From Ruminococcus sp. (lineage in GTDB: Bacteria > Bacillota > Clostridia > Oscillospirales > Acutalibacteraceae): a stretch of DNA of 25,555 nt. Of this stretch, positions 13,442 to 20,413 are shown piece by piece. The DNA lies in the NCBI GenBank assembly GCA_004556705.1, contig SFGA01000026.1, forward strand, positions 1 to 25,555. Reading direction: 5' to 3'. A program made the translations under genes and the position numbers. Within the stretch, counting starts at the first letter, position 1; the number at the start of each line of letters is the position of its first letter. The notes under the pieces were generated by a model. The model was not told the DNA's origin. It did no database searches and saw only the letters and a program-made list of their open reading frames with translations.

Positions 13442-14039
13442 GTATTCGCTCACATTCTTTGATAATAGATTTTTCGGCAGCGGAAATTACGGTTTTAATA
13501 CACTCGGGCTCCGAAATATTCTTTGCGTGCCTTTTTGCAACCTCGGACTGAAGCAAATCGGAAATCATTTCGGTCTGTGCGTTGCAGGTTGCAAGAGCCG
13601 ACTCATACGGCAAGCTTATCCAGCTTTTTGGAATACACTCTGCCTGCGAAGCGATAATCGCAAGGCGATACACCGTGAGTGCAAAGTAATTTTTTACCGT
13701 CGTATCCTTTCCGATATCAGCATCGGAATAGCGTAAATAAAGCATCATAATCGCACGCAGAACGGTATTCATTCTGTATTCCGAGTCAAGTATATTTTCG
13801 CCCTCATCAAAATTTTCTACAAAATCATCTTTTGAGTCGCTCACACCGAGCATATAGTCGCAGCTAACGTCAAAATACGCTGCGGCCTTACATAAAAAAT
13901 CGAGTCCGCATTCACGTATACCTTTTTCATAGTGAGATAATAAAGCCTGTGACACACCGAGCGCATCGGCAGTTTCCTTTTGGCTCAGACCTCTTTGACG
14001 TCTTAACTCACTCAATCTTACTGCAAACGAATTTTTCAT
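13422..14039 (-). CDS. Xre-family helix-turn-helix transcriptional regulator
   Basis: A 205-residue protein with a lambda-repressor-type HTH at residues 7-62 (RLSELRRQRGLSQKETADAL, recognition helix SQALLSHYEKG, then a tail ending FDVSCDYMLGV). The remaining 140 residues are helical, without recognisable enzyme or membrane features, and may be a sensing or oligomerisation domain. It is transcribed divergently from the histidine phosphatase across an 81-base gap with two near-identical operator-like sequences, so self-regulation and control of that gene are likely. Its 3' end overlaps the convergent rubrerythrin gene by 20 bases. Its specific target is not known. Confidence 0.85.
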   Translation of the reverse strand: MKNSFAVRLSELRRQRGLSQKETADALGVSQALLSHYEKGIRECGLDFLCKAAAYFDVSCDYMLGVSDSKDDFVENFDEGENILDSEYRMNTVLRAIMMLYLRYSDADIGKDTTVKNYFALTVYRLAIIASQAECIPKSWISLPYESALATCNAQTEMISDLLQSEVAKRHAKNISEPECIKTVISAAEKSIIKECERILNNQSI

Positions 14040-14057
14040 TTGTTTTCACCCTTTTAT

Positions 14058-14108
14058 TACTATTTGTATAATCTATAAATCATTTTAACACAAAAAATAC
14101 TTTTTGTA
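14058..14108. promoter_or_regulatory. Twin operator-like sites between regulator and phosphatase
   Basis: TACTATTTGTATA begins at 14058 and TACTTTTTGTATA at 14098, differing at one base and spaced exactly 40 bases, close to four helical turns. Each contains TAC-N5-GTA dyad symmetry. The first overlaps a possible plus-strand -10 (TATAAT, 14067-14072). The second overlaps a possible minus-strand -35 and lies just before the phosphatase ribosome site. They are likely bound by the adjacent Xre protein. Confidence 0.5.
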
Positions 14109-14120
14109 TAGGAGAATTTT

Positions 14121-14864
14121 ATGAAAACTTACACCGTTCATTTAATAAGGCACGCAATGACAAAAGAAAACACCGAGGGCAAGTACATAGGTCAGACCGA
14201 CGTCGAGCCTACAAAAGAGGGCTTGGCTCAAATTAAAAATCTTATGGACGAAAACGAGGGCTACCCTTATGCCGACGTTGTTATTTCAAGCCCGTTAAAG
14301 CGTTGCACCGAAACCGCAAAGCTCATATACCCCGAAAAAGAGCCTGTTATTATGCAGGACCTTATCGAATATGATTTTGGTGATTTCGAGGGTATGACAG
14401 CAGACGAGCTCAAAGACCTCGACACGTTTAAGGATTGGATTTCCGGTGCTCATCCCGAGGAGCCTGTTCCTTTCGGCGAGAGTCAAAAAGAGTTTAACGA
14501 CAGAATTTGTAAGTGCTTTATTCGCATTATCGAGGGCATAATCAAATCGGGAACAAGAAGCACGGCTATCATCACTCACGGCGGTGTTATAATGTCGCTC
14601 ATGGCTGCCTTTGCAATCCCCGAAGCACCAATGCACGAATGGTTGACTCCTAACGGCTGCGGCTACACGTTGAGAATTGACCCGACGGTTTGGAGAATGG
14701 GTCAGAAGCTTGAAGCCTTTGCCGAATGTCCGCCTATTCCCCAACAGATTGACGCCGAAAGAGAAATGTGGGACACCTTTGACTTTGACCCTGATAAGGA
14801 CGATTTCGACATCAGCGAGTACATTGACGACTATACAGATTACGAAAACGGCGACATTAGTTAA
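14121..14864 (+). CDS. Histidine phosphatase superfamily protein (phosphoglycerate mutase-like)
   Basis: A 247-residue branch-1 histidine phosphatase. The catalytic site appears as LIRHAMTKEN (residues 8-17), SSPLKRCTETA (second Arg), an acidic DFGDFEGM segment and ITHGGV with the second His. The usual RHG triad is RHA here, a tolerated variant in some members. The last 40 residues are an unusual acidic tail rich in Asp, Glu and Tyr (DFDPDKDDFDISEYIDD and on). The substrate cannot be told from sequence; small phosphate esters are typical. AGGAG precedes the ATG. It is divergent from the Xre regulator, and its 3' end overlaps the next convergent gene by four bases. Confidence 0.85.
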   Translation: MKTYTVHLIRHAMTKENTEGKYIGQTDVEPTKEGLAQIKNLMDENEGYPYADVVISSPLKRCTETAKLIYPEKEPVIMQDLIEYDFGDFEGMTADELKDLDTFKDWISGAHPEEPVPFGESQKEFNDRICKCFIRIIEGIIKSGTRSTAIITHGGVIMSLMAAFAIPEAPMHEWLTPNGCGYTLRIDPTVWRMGQKLEAFAECPPIPQQIDAEREMWDTFDFDPDKDDFDISEYIDDYTDYENGDIS

Positions 14865-15679
14865 TTTTCAACTATTCTCAATTTCATAAACACAATAGGT
14901 TTTTCAATCGGTTTTGGAGCATACAGCTTCAAGACCGATTTTGCATATATATTAAGACTTCTGTTATAGTAAGCCGACACAAACGGTATCGGAATAATAA
15001 AAATTCCCGACAAAAGCCAAAGGATAAAGCTCGTTTTGAATTTCAAAAGCCGAAGCTTGCCTGACATTGTGTGTTCGTTTAAGTAATGTATAACCTCTAC
15101 CGCCGAAAGCGACGGCTGCGAGCATATAATTTCATCTAAAAAGGCAAGCCTTTGCTTTGAAATAAGGAAGAAAAACACGCCTGTTAAAAGCAGCATTGAA
15201 AACAGCGCAACGCAGGCATAAAATATCATTTTCGGCATACCGCTTTGCAAAAAATACAGCGAAACGGCAAGCGTTGCAAGGCACGGCAAAAGGTATAAAA
15301 TAGCAGTGCCCAAATTTATAATCGAACGCAAAATGTGAAGATAGATAATTTTTAACTGAACACTTATTTTGATAATATAAAATACTTTCACTCTATGATT
15401 TTGCTTCCCTGAAAGATAAAAGGTACGTTTTTGCAAATGACCGCATATAATGAAATACCACAGCGTGAAAAATGCGCCGAGTGAAAAAACGGCATAGTAC
15501 GCCGCCTGAGGTAAATCAAGAATGAATTTATCGAGAGCAGAAAGCATAAATAAAAAGAATACGGAAAGTCCGAGGCATGAAAATCTCAAAAGTATAAAAA
15601 ATATGTTTGCAAAGTATAACTTTTTACCGCACGCTTCGTTAATATTTCTCGCAAGAAGTTTAACACAAGAAGTTTTCAT
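14861..15679 (-). CDS. Polytopic membrane protein of unknown function
   Basis: A 272-residue protein, strongly hydrophobic. About six transmembrane segments are visible: two near residues 25-45 and 60-80, a pair around 120-165, one near 165-185, and one near 220-240 after a hydrophilic stretch (SAVEVIHYLNEHTMSGKLRL). It is Phe/Leu-rich and has no recognised catalytic motif. The ATG at 15679 has GGTGA 5 bases upstream; the frame extends three codons to a GTG that overlaps that site. It is convergent with the histidine phosphatase (4-base overlap) and divergent from glmS. The family is not recognised. Confidence 0.7.
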   Translation of the reverse strand: MKTSCVKLLARNINEACGKKLYFANIFFILLRFSCLGLSVFFLFMLSALDKFILDLPQAAYYAVFSLGAFFTLWYFIICGHLQKRTFYLSGKQNHRVKVFYIIKISVQLKIIYLHILRSIINLGTAILYLLPCLATLAVSLYFLQSGMPKMIFYACVALFSMLLLTGVFFFLISKQRLAFLDEIICSQPSLSAVEVIHYLNEHTMSGKLRLLKFKTSFILWLLSGIFIIPIPFVSAYYNRSLNIYAKSVLKLYAPKPIEKPIVFMKLRIVEN

Positions 15680-15737
15680 AAATATCACCTGCTTTATTTT
15701 TCCCTAAAACGCAAATTTAATTACAAAATTAAAGCAG

Positions 15738-15766
15738 TTGACAAAATTATGAGCACAGGATATAAT
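15738..15766 (+). promoter_or_regulatory. Consensus promoter of glmS
   Basis: TTGACA (15738-15743) and TATAAT (15761-15766) are separated by 17 bases: a perfect sigma-A promoter at both boxes. Transcription would start near 15773, 45 bases before the ribozyme cleavage site. The 316-base gap 15680-15995 is accounted for by this promoter and the ribozyme. Confidence 0.93.
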
Positions 15767-15818
15767 CGTAAGTGGAATTGTGCAGTTCCTTCGGGTTTGA
15801 AATTTTCCCTTAAAAATA

Positions 15819-15959
15819 GCGCCGGGTCTGCTTGCACTGTAATTGGCAGATGACGAGGAAGAAGTTATCGAAATATTCGGCGGATGCTTCTTGTCCCGTA
15901 TGTGCGGGGACATAAACATTTACTAAAAACTGTCGGTGACGGCAAAACAGAGGTAAATG
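15819..15959 (+). ncRNA. glmS ribozyme-riboswitch
   Basis: The conserved glmS self-cleaving RNA. The cleavage site is A15818/G15819 in TAGCGCC. Recognisable elements follow in order: a TCTGC/GCAGA helix, the invariant TGACGAGG, the GTTATCGA and TTCGGCGGATG core strands, GAAGAAG/CTTCTT, GTCCC/GGGAC as P3, and a P4 closed by CATTTAC (15917-15923) with GTAAATG (15953-15959) around CTGTC/ACAG. From family knowledge, glucosamine-6-phosphate binds as a cofactor, the RNA cleaves itself, and the downstream glmS message is degraded, which gives product feedback. Confidence 0.97.
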
Positions 15960-15995
15960 TACCGTGCAAATATTTTTGCAAAGGAACAAGTTAAT

Positions 15996-17822
15996 ATGTG
16001 TGGAATTGTTGGTTACATCGGAGGCCGCAGTGCGTCGCCCGTGTTGATTGACGGTCTGAAGAAGCTCGAGTACAGAGGTTATGACTCGGCAGGCGTAGCT
16101 GTGTTCAACGGCGATGTTGTCGAGGTCAAAAAGACTAAGGGCAGAATTGCCGACCTCGAAAAAAAGCTGTCTGCGGAGGGTATTTCGTCAGGTTGCGTGG
16201 GTATAGGTCATACCCGTTGGGCAACTCACGGAGCACCCGACGACGTAAACGCTCATCCTCATAAGGGAGGAAACGGTCGCATTACGTTGGTGCATAACGG
16301 CATTATTGAGAACTATATCGAGCTTAAAATTATGCTCGAACAAAAGGGGTACAAATTCGTCTCACAGACGGATACGGAGGTACTTGCCCATTTGTTCGAT
16401 TTCTTTTATAGCGGCGACTCCTTAAAGGCTATGTCGAACGTTATGAAAACGGTGCGTGGCTCTTATGCGGTAGCTGTTTTAATTGACGGAAGGCCCGATG
16501 AAATTATTGCGGCACGAAAAGACAGTCCGCTTATAGTCGGGTTGGGCGAAAATGAAAACTTTTTAGCCTCCGATATCCCTGCTGTGCTCAAATACACAAG
16601 GGATTGCTATTTGCTTGACGACAATCAGATGGCATTGCTGAAGCAGTCCTCGGTTAAGCTCTATGATATTGACGGCAACGAGGTACACAAGGATATTTAC
16701 CACGTCACTTGGGACGTTGAAGCGGCTGAAAAGGGCGGCTTTGACCACTTTATGAAAAAGGAAATTTCCGAGCAGCCTAAAACCGTACACGATACCGTTA
16801 CGCCGAGAATTAAGGACGGCAAGGTAGTTATTGACGAGCTTGGTCTTTCCGACGAGGATATAAAAAATATCGGCACAATTCACATAGTTGCGTGCGGAAG
16901 TGCTTGGCACGTCGGAACGGCGGCAAGATATATAATCGAAAAATTGGCGAGAATTCCCTGCGAGGTTGACCTTGCGAGCGAATTCAGATACAGAAATCCG
17001 ATTATAAAAGAAAATGATATTTGTCTTGTAATTTCACAGTCGGGCGAGACGGCGGATACCCTTGCCGCATTGCGTGAGGCAAAGAGTAAGGGTGCTAGGA
17101 CAATTTCAATCGTAAATGTCATAGCAAGCACCATTGCCCGTGAATCGGACGACGTTATTTATACCATGGCAGGTCCCGAAATTGCGGTTGCCACAACGAA
17201 GGCTTTTTCGGCGCAGCTCTGCGTTTCATATCTTTTGGCATTGAAATTTGCAAAGGCAAAGAGCTTGCTTTCCGAAAGCGACGAAGAAAAATACTGTGCG
17301 GAAATTCTCCGCCTGCCGGAGTTAATTGAGGGCATTTTGAAAACCGATTCGGCACTTAAAGAGCTTGCGAAAAGCTATGCGGACTCGGAAAACGTTTTCT
17401 TTATCGGCAGAGGTCTTGACTATGCAATATCGCTCGAAGGCTCATTGAAATTAAAGGAAATTTCCTATATTCACTCCGAAGCCTATGCGGCAGGAGAGCT
17501 CAAGCACGGCACAATTTCTCTCATAGAGGACAAAACGCCCGTGTTTGCGGTTGCCACGCAGTCCGACCTCAACGAAAAGACCTTAGGAAACATTAAAGAG
17601 GTCAAGGCAAGGGGTGCGAGAGTCATTGCACTTGTCGGAGAAAATCACTCCGCCGCCGATGAATTTGCCGATGATATAATCAGGCTTCCCGAAATCAGCG
17701 ACTTCCTTATGCCGTCGCTTGCAGTAGTTCCGCTTCAAATTTTTGCCTATTATATGGCGCTCGGCAGAGGCTGTGATGTCGATAAGCCTCGAAACCTTGC
17801 AAAATCAGTTACAGTAGAATAA
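15996..17822 (+). CDS. glmS: Glutamine--fructose-6-phosphate aminotransferase (isomerising)
   Basis: A 608-residue GlmS, which makes glucosamine-6-phosphate for peptidoglycan. The start is fixed by the catalytic N-terminal cysteine (MCGIVGYIGG); the frame is open 13 codons further upstream, but those lie in the ribozyme P4 end and spacer. AAGGA sits 10 bases before the ATG. The glutaminase domain covers about residues 1-215 (GHTRWATHGAP, VHNGIIENY). Two SIS domains follow (CGSAWHVGTAARY; SQSGETADTLAALREAKSKG; GRGLDYAISLEGSLKLKE), and the C-terminus PRNLAKSVTVE is canonical. Expression is controlled by the upstream ribozyme. Confidence 0.98.
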   Translation: MCGIVGYIGGRSASPVLIDGLKKLEYRGYDSAGVAVFNGDVVEVKKTKGRIADLEKKLSAEGISSGCVGIGHTRWATHGAPDDVNAHPHKGGNGRITLVHNGIIENYIELKIMLEQKGYKFVSQTDTEVLAHLFDFFYSGDSLKAMSNVMKTVRGSYAVAVLIDGRPDEIIAARKDSPLIVGLGENENFLASDIPAVLKYTRDCYLLDDNQMALLKQSSVKLYDIDGNEVHKDIYHVTWDVEAAEKGGFDHFMKKEISEQPKTVHDTVTPRIKDGKVVIDELGLSDEDIKNIGTIHIVACGSAWHVGTAARYIIEKLARIPCEVDLASEFRYRNPIIKENDICLVISQSGETADTLAALREAKSKGARTISIVNVIASTIARESDDVIYTMAGPEIAVATTKAFSAQLCVSYLLALKFAKAKSLLSESDEEKYCAEILRLPELIEGILKTDSALKELAKSYADSENVFFIGRGLDYAISLEGSLKLKEISYIHSEAYAAGELKHGTISLIEDKTPVFAVATQSDLNEKTLGNIKEVKARGARVIALVGENHSAADEFADDIIRLPEISDFLMPSLAVVPLQIFAYYMALGRGCDVDKPRNLAKSVTVE

Positions 17823-17825
17823 GCT

Positions 17826-17865
17826 AAAAGCCGTGCGTGAAATCGCTTCACACACGGCTTTATTA
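17826..17865. terminator. Bidirectional terminator between glmS and the Xre gene
   Basis: AAGCCGTG-GTGAA pairs with TTCAC-CACGGCTT (about 13 bp with one interruption) around a 5-base loop. TTATTATTT follows on the plus side and TTTTAGCTT on the minus side, so it can end both the glmS transcript and the convergent regulator transcript. Confidence 0.85.
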
Positions 17866-17874
17866 TTTCGCCTG

Positions 17875-18510
17875 TTATTTTTTCTTTCTTTTGTTTCCCT
17901 TTGCATAAACCGCTACGCACCAATAATAAAGCGGAATTGCAAGGAAAAGAGTGAGCGTTTTTACCCACATACCGAAAACGAAGCCACAGAAAAGATATGC
18001 CGTTATAATTAAAATCGGCACGGGCATAAGGAACAAAAACGTCCTCTTGCTCGTCATTCTGCAAGCACTTGCAAGCATATAATACATCGGAATTGTCAAG
18101 AACAAAAGCGAAAAGACAAGCCACGGGGAGCGTCCCATTACGCCTTTAAGTCCAAAGCTCAAGGCAAGATATGCGATTATAACAACAAGCGGATACGGAA
18201 AGCGGAACATTCTGTTTGCCGTTTCGGGATAAAGAGAATGTCTGATCGGCTTTTCATCCTTTTTTTCCGCCTCCGGCTCTGCTTTCGGCTCTGCATTCGG
18301 TATTTCCTTTTCGCTGTCAAGAAGTGCGTCAAGAGTTATTCCGTAAATCTCTGCAAGGGCAATCAAATTGTCGGTGTCGGGCGACGCCTCGGCTCTCTCC
18401 CATTTTGAAATTGCCTGTCTGCTCACGCCGAGTTTTGATGCAAGGGCCTCTTGCGAAAGTCCGTTTTCCTTGCGAAGCTGTACAAGTCTGTCTGCTGTTG
18501 AAATCGTCAT
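17875..18510 (-). CDS. Membrane-anchored Xre-type HTH regulator
   Basis: A 211-residue protein. An N-terminal HTH (residues about 5-60: RLVQLRKENGLSQEALASKL, recognition helix SRQAISKWERAEASPD) is the common Clostridial SinR/Xre type. An acidic linker rich in Glu, Ala and Pro follows (to about 95), then three to four transmembrane segments and a basic KRKKK tail. Such membrane-tethered HTH proteins are widespread in Firmicutes, and their signals are mostly unknown. The ATG at 18510 has GGAG 6 bases upstream; the frame extends 13 codons further into the mltG coding end but without a better site. It begins 17 bases after the mltG stop and is probably co-transcribed with it. Confidence 0.85.
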   Translation of the reverse strand: MTISTADRLVQLRKENGLSQEALASKLGVSRQAISKWERAEASPDTDNLIALAEIYGITLDALLDSEKEIPNAEPKAEPEAEKKDEKPIRHSLYPETANRMFRFPYPLVVIIAYLALSFGLKGVMGRSPWLVFSLLFLTIPMYYMLASACRMTSKRTFLFLMPVPILIITAYLFCGFVFGMWVKTLTLFLAIPLYYWCVAVYAKGNKRKKK

Positions 18511-18527
18511 AGTTTTCTCCAAATCTG

Positions 18528-19418
18528 TTAAAGTTCTCCGTTTTTCCATTTCTGAACATTCTTTAAATGCTCTTCGTAGGAATTTGTAAACGCCGAATTA
18601 TACGGCGGATTTGTGTCAATTACAAAAAACAGGTAATCGGTATCGGCAGGATACAACGCCGCTTTTATAGACGCAATTCCGGGGTTGCAAATAGGACCTG
18701 CAATCAAGCCTTTGCAACGGTTTCCGTTGTAATAATACTTATAATAATCTATCTTGTCGGGATATTTAAGCTCAATTACTCCCGTACAGTATTTCACCGT
18801 AACATCATACTCAAGCTTCATATTCTGCTTTAAGCGGTTGTGAATTGTAGATGAAACAAGTGTGCGCTGCTCATCTGTAAACGCTTCTTTCTCAATAATC
18901 GAAGCGATCGTCAAAATATCGTGCACGGAATAGCCGAGTTCTGTTGCTCTCTGCCTCATTTCAGCGGTAAAATTCTTTTCCTCGGTAGCAACCATTTTGT
19001 CGATTACTTTTGTCGGATCTGAATTTTTCTCAAAGGTGTAGGTTGCAGGGAAAAGATAGCCCTCAAGCAAGAAACAAATCTTATCTCTGTCGTGAATTGA
19101 GGACAAAACGGAATATTTTGATGTATCGTAATTGCTTACAGCATTGATAAAGTCGTCCGTCGAGCAAACGCCGTTTTCCTCCAAAAGCCAAGCTGTTTTA
19201 AGCAAGGTGTAGCCCTCGGGAACGGTAACCTTAGCGTATTTTCCGTTATCTGCCGCCGCTTTGTCTGCATCGTCCGCCGCCTGCGTTATTGTCGGTGCGT
19301 CGGGATTAAAAACATTGCTGTTATTGTTTGATCCCGACGAATCCTTGTCCGCACCGCAGGATGCAAACAAAAAAACAAGCGTAAATATTAAAAATATCGA
19401 AAGAGCTTTTTTGAACAT
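18528..19418 (-). CDS. mltG: Endolytic peptidoglycan transglycosylase MltG, lipoprotein form
   Basis: A 296-residue MltG/YceG-family protein that cleaves nascent glycan strands and so sets their length. The N-terminus is a lipoprotein signal (hydrophobic stretch then FASC lipobox, Cys at about residue 21), followed by a Ser/Asn/Asp-rich linker (about 22-45) and a LysM-like segment (VTVPEGYTLLKTAWLLEENG). In the catalytic domain, IASIIEKEA carries the catalytic Glu, followed by the family-typical SSTIHNRLKQNMKLEYD stretch and GLIAGPICNPGIASIKAALYP. Most relatives are anchored by a transmembrane helix, so a lipid anchor is a variation. Two adjacent ATG codons (19421, 19418) are possible; 19418 is 6 bases from AGAGG. 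Confidence 0.92.
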   Translation of the reverse strand: MFKKALSIFLIFTLVFLFASCGADKDSSGSNNNSNVFNPDAPTITQAADDADKAAADNGKYAKVTVPEGYTLLKTAWLLEENGVCSTDDFINAVSNYDTSKYSVLSSIHDRDKICFLLEGYLFPATYTFEKNSDPTKVIDKMVATEEKNFTAEMRQRATELGYSVHDILTIASIIEKEAFTDEQRTLVSSTIHNRLKQNMKLEYDVTVKYCTGVIELKYPDKIDYYKYYYNGNRCKGLIAGPICNPGIASIKAALYPADTDYLFFVIDTNPPYNSAFTNSYEEHLKNVQKWKNGEL

Positions 19419-19470
19419 CATTTTCCTCTTTTGCAAATCATTGTTTTTTATATTATTGGCATTTCAGTTA

Positions 19471-19499
19471 ATTGTATCATTATTCGAGTAAATTTGCAA
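19471..19499 (-). promoter_or_regulatory. Promoter of mltG
   Basis: TTGCAA (19494-19499) and TACAAT (19471-19476) are 17 bases apart on the minus strand, about 45 bases upstream of the mltG start. Confidence 0.7.
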
Positions 19500-19502
19500 C
19501 GG

Positions 19503-19535
19503 TAAAAGAACAGGACCGTCGGAGGCGGTCCTGTT
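19503..19535 (-). terminator. Terminator after the small zinc-ribbon gene
   Basis: A 10-bp stem (AACAGGACCG / CGGTCCTGTT) with a 7-base loop. The minus-strand tail is CTTTTACC and the plus-strand tail is TTGATTGTTT. It begins 9 bases after the stop of the short minus-strand frame at 19544-19684, and no other annotated gene needs it, which supports that frame being real. Confidence 0.75.
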
Positions 19536-19543
19536 TTGATTGT

Positions 19544-19684
19544 TTATTCGTCGCAACGGCTTTCCGTTACCTTGCAGAAAATACATTTGTTTTCAAATAT
19601 AATATTAGCCTCATTCATTACATTTTGTGAATATTTTCGCCCTTTGTGAAAGAGGTTTTGCGATGCCTTACAGCGTGAGCACAA
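19544..19684 (-). CDS. Candidate 46-residue zinc-ribbon protein with TTG start
   Basis: A short frame read on the minus strand from a TTG, ending in TAA directly before a terminator. The product has paired cysteines at both ends, CSRC (2-5) and CIFC (34-37), plus Cys44, and the text between reads as protein (NLFHKGRKYSQNVMNEANII). This is the shape of a small Com-like zinc ribbon. Upstream, TTGACA at 19737-19742 is a perfect -35 with a weak -10 at 17 bases. The ribosome site is poor (GGA 4 bases before TTG), and an in-frame TGA lies 4 codons upstream of the TTG. The function is unknown. A competing plus-strand frame here crosses the rubrerythrin terminator and has no ribosome site. Confidence 0.45.
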   Translation of the reverse strand: MCSRCKASQNLFHKGRKYSQNVMNEANIIFENKCIFCKVTESRCDE

Positions 19685-19713
19685 AATATCCGCTGTTCAC
19701 GCATAATCAGTGT

Positions 19714-19742
19714 TTCTTATGCCCCGACTTTATTATTGTCAA
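19714..19742 (-). promoter_or_regulatory. Possible promoter of the small zinc-ribbon gene
   Basis: A perfect TTGACA (19737-19742) is followed after 17 bases by TAAGAA (19714-19719), a weak -10. It lies just after the rubrerythrin 2 terminator. Confidence 0.35.
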
Positions 19743-19760
19743 CCGCAGCTCGATCAAGAC

Positions 19761-19792
19761 AAAAAAATACGGCGACCGTAACAGCCGCCGTA
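19761..19792 (-). terminator. Terminator of rubrerythrin 2
   Basis: TACGGCG pairs with CGCCGTA (7 bp) around an 11-base loop, with seven T on the minus strand. It starts 10 bases after the rubrerythrin stop. Confidence 0.87.
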
Positions 19793-19802
19793 AAATTTAT
19801 AA

Positions 19803-20342
19803 TCAATAATTTTCTTCTCTTAATTCAAAGAAACTCTGCGGATGAGCGCATACGGGGCAAGCCGCGGGAGCCTTTGTGCCGATTACGATATGACCGCAGT
19901 TACGGCACTCCCAAACCTTGACCTCGCTCTTTTCGAACACCTGAGCGGTCTCAACGTTCTTGAGAAGTGCGCGATATCTTTCCTCGTGAGCCTTTTCGAT
20001 AGCAGCGACAGCTCTGAACTTATTTGCAAGAGCAGTAAAGCCCTCTTCCTCCGCTGTCTTTGCGAAGCCATCGTACATATCGGTCCACTCGTAATTCTCG
20101 CCCTCAGCGGCAGCTGCAAGATTTTCACTTGTATCGCCGATACCGTTGAGCTCCTTGAACCACATTTTAGCGTGTTCCTTTTCGTTGTCTGCGGTTTTAA
20201 GGAAAAGAGCGGCTATCTGCTCATATCCCTCTTTCTTTGCAGCAGAAGCAAAGTATGTATATTTGTTCCTTGCCTGTGACTCGCCTGCAAAAGCAATCTG
20301 CAAATTTTTCTCGGTCTGTGTTCCTTCGTATTTATTTGCCAT
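19803..20342 (-). CDS. rbr: Rubrerythrin (second copy)
   Basis: A 179-residue rubrerythrin with the same architecture as the copy at 12905: a diiron four-helix domain (FAGESQARNKY, DNEKEHAKMWF, GENYEWTDMY, AIEKAHEERY) and a C-terminal rubredoxin-like domain with CRNC and CPVC. The two copies are clear paralogues, sharing EKNL-AFAGESQA and the same spacing. The start is the ATG at 20342, with AAAGGAGG 8 bases upstream; the 12-codon upstream extension contains that site. The promoter overlaps an inverted repeat, unlike the first copy, so the two are probably regulated differently. Expected role: reduction of hydrogen peroxide in the cytoplasm. Confidence 0.95.
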   Translation of the reverse strand: MANKYEGTQTEKNLQIAFAGESQARNKYTYFASAAKKEGYEQIAALFLKTADNEKEHAKMWFKELNGIGDTSENLAAAAEGENYEWTDMYDGFAKTAEEEGFTALANKFRAVAAIEKAHEERYRALLKNVETAQVFEKSEVKVWECRNCGHIVIGTKAPAACPVCAHPQSFFELREENY

Positions 20343-20368
20343 AATAGCTACCTCCTTTATGTCTAAAC

Positions 20369-20397
20369 ATAATAGCATGATTGCAAAAATAAGTCAA
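20369..20397 (-). promoter_or_regulatory. Promoter of rubrerythrin 2
   Basis: TTGACT (20392-20397) and TATTAT (20369-20374) are 17 bases apart on the minus strand, ending about 27 bases before the start codon. Confidence 0.83.
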
Positions 20398-20413
20398 TAT
20401 CAAATATGACTTA
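20390..20413 (-). promoter_or_regulatory. Inverted repeat over the rubrerythrin 2 -35 box
   Basis: TAAGTCA-N10-TGACTTA is a perfect 7+7 dyad that covers the -35 element and the stop codon of the upstream DUF5662 gene. Its position suits a repressor site. It does not match the PerR, Fur or Rex consensus as I know them. Confidence 0.45.

Noticed and set aside
15704..15919. A 71-codon minus-strand frame between the membrane protein and glmS
   Set aside because: It is antisense to the glmS ribozyme and promoter, whose sequence constraints explain the open frame.
15957..15995. Upstream extension of glmS to the ATG at 15957
   Set aside because: The ATG lies in the ribozyme P4 helix, has no ribosome site, and would bury the catalytic cysteine that must be residue 1 of the mature enzyme.
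19627..19809. A 60-codon plus-strand frame opposite the zinc-ribbon candidate
   Set aside because: It runs through the rubrerythrin terminator and into its coding end, and lacks a ribosome site.
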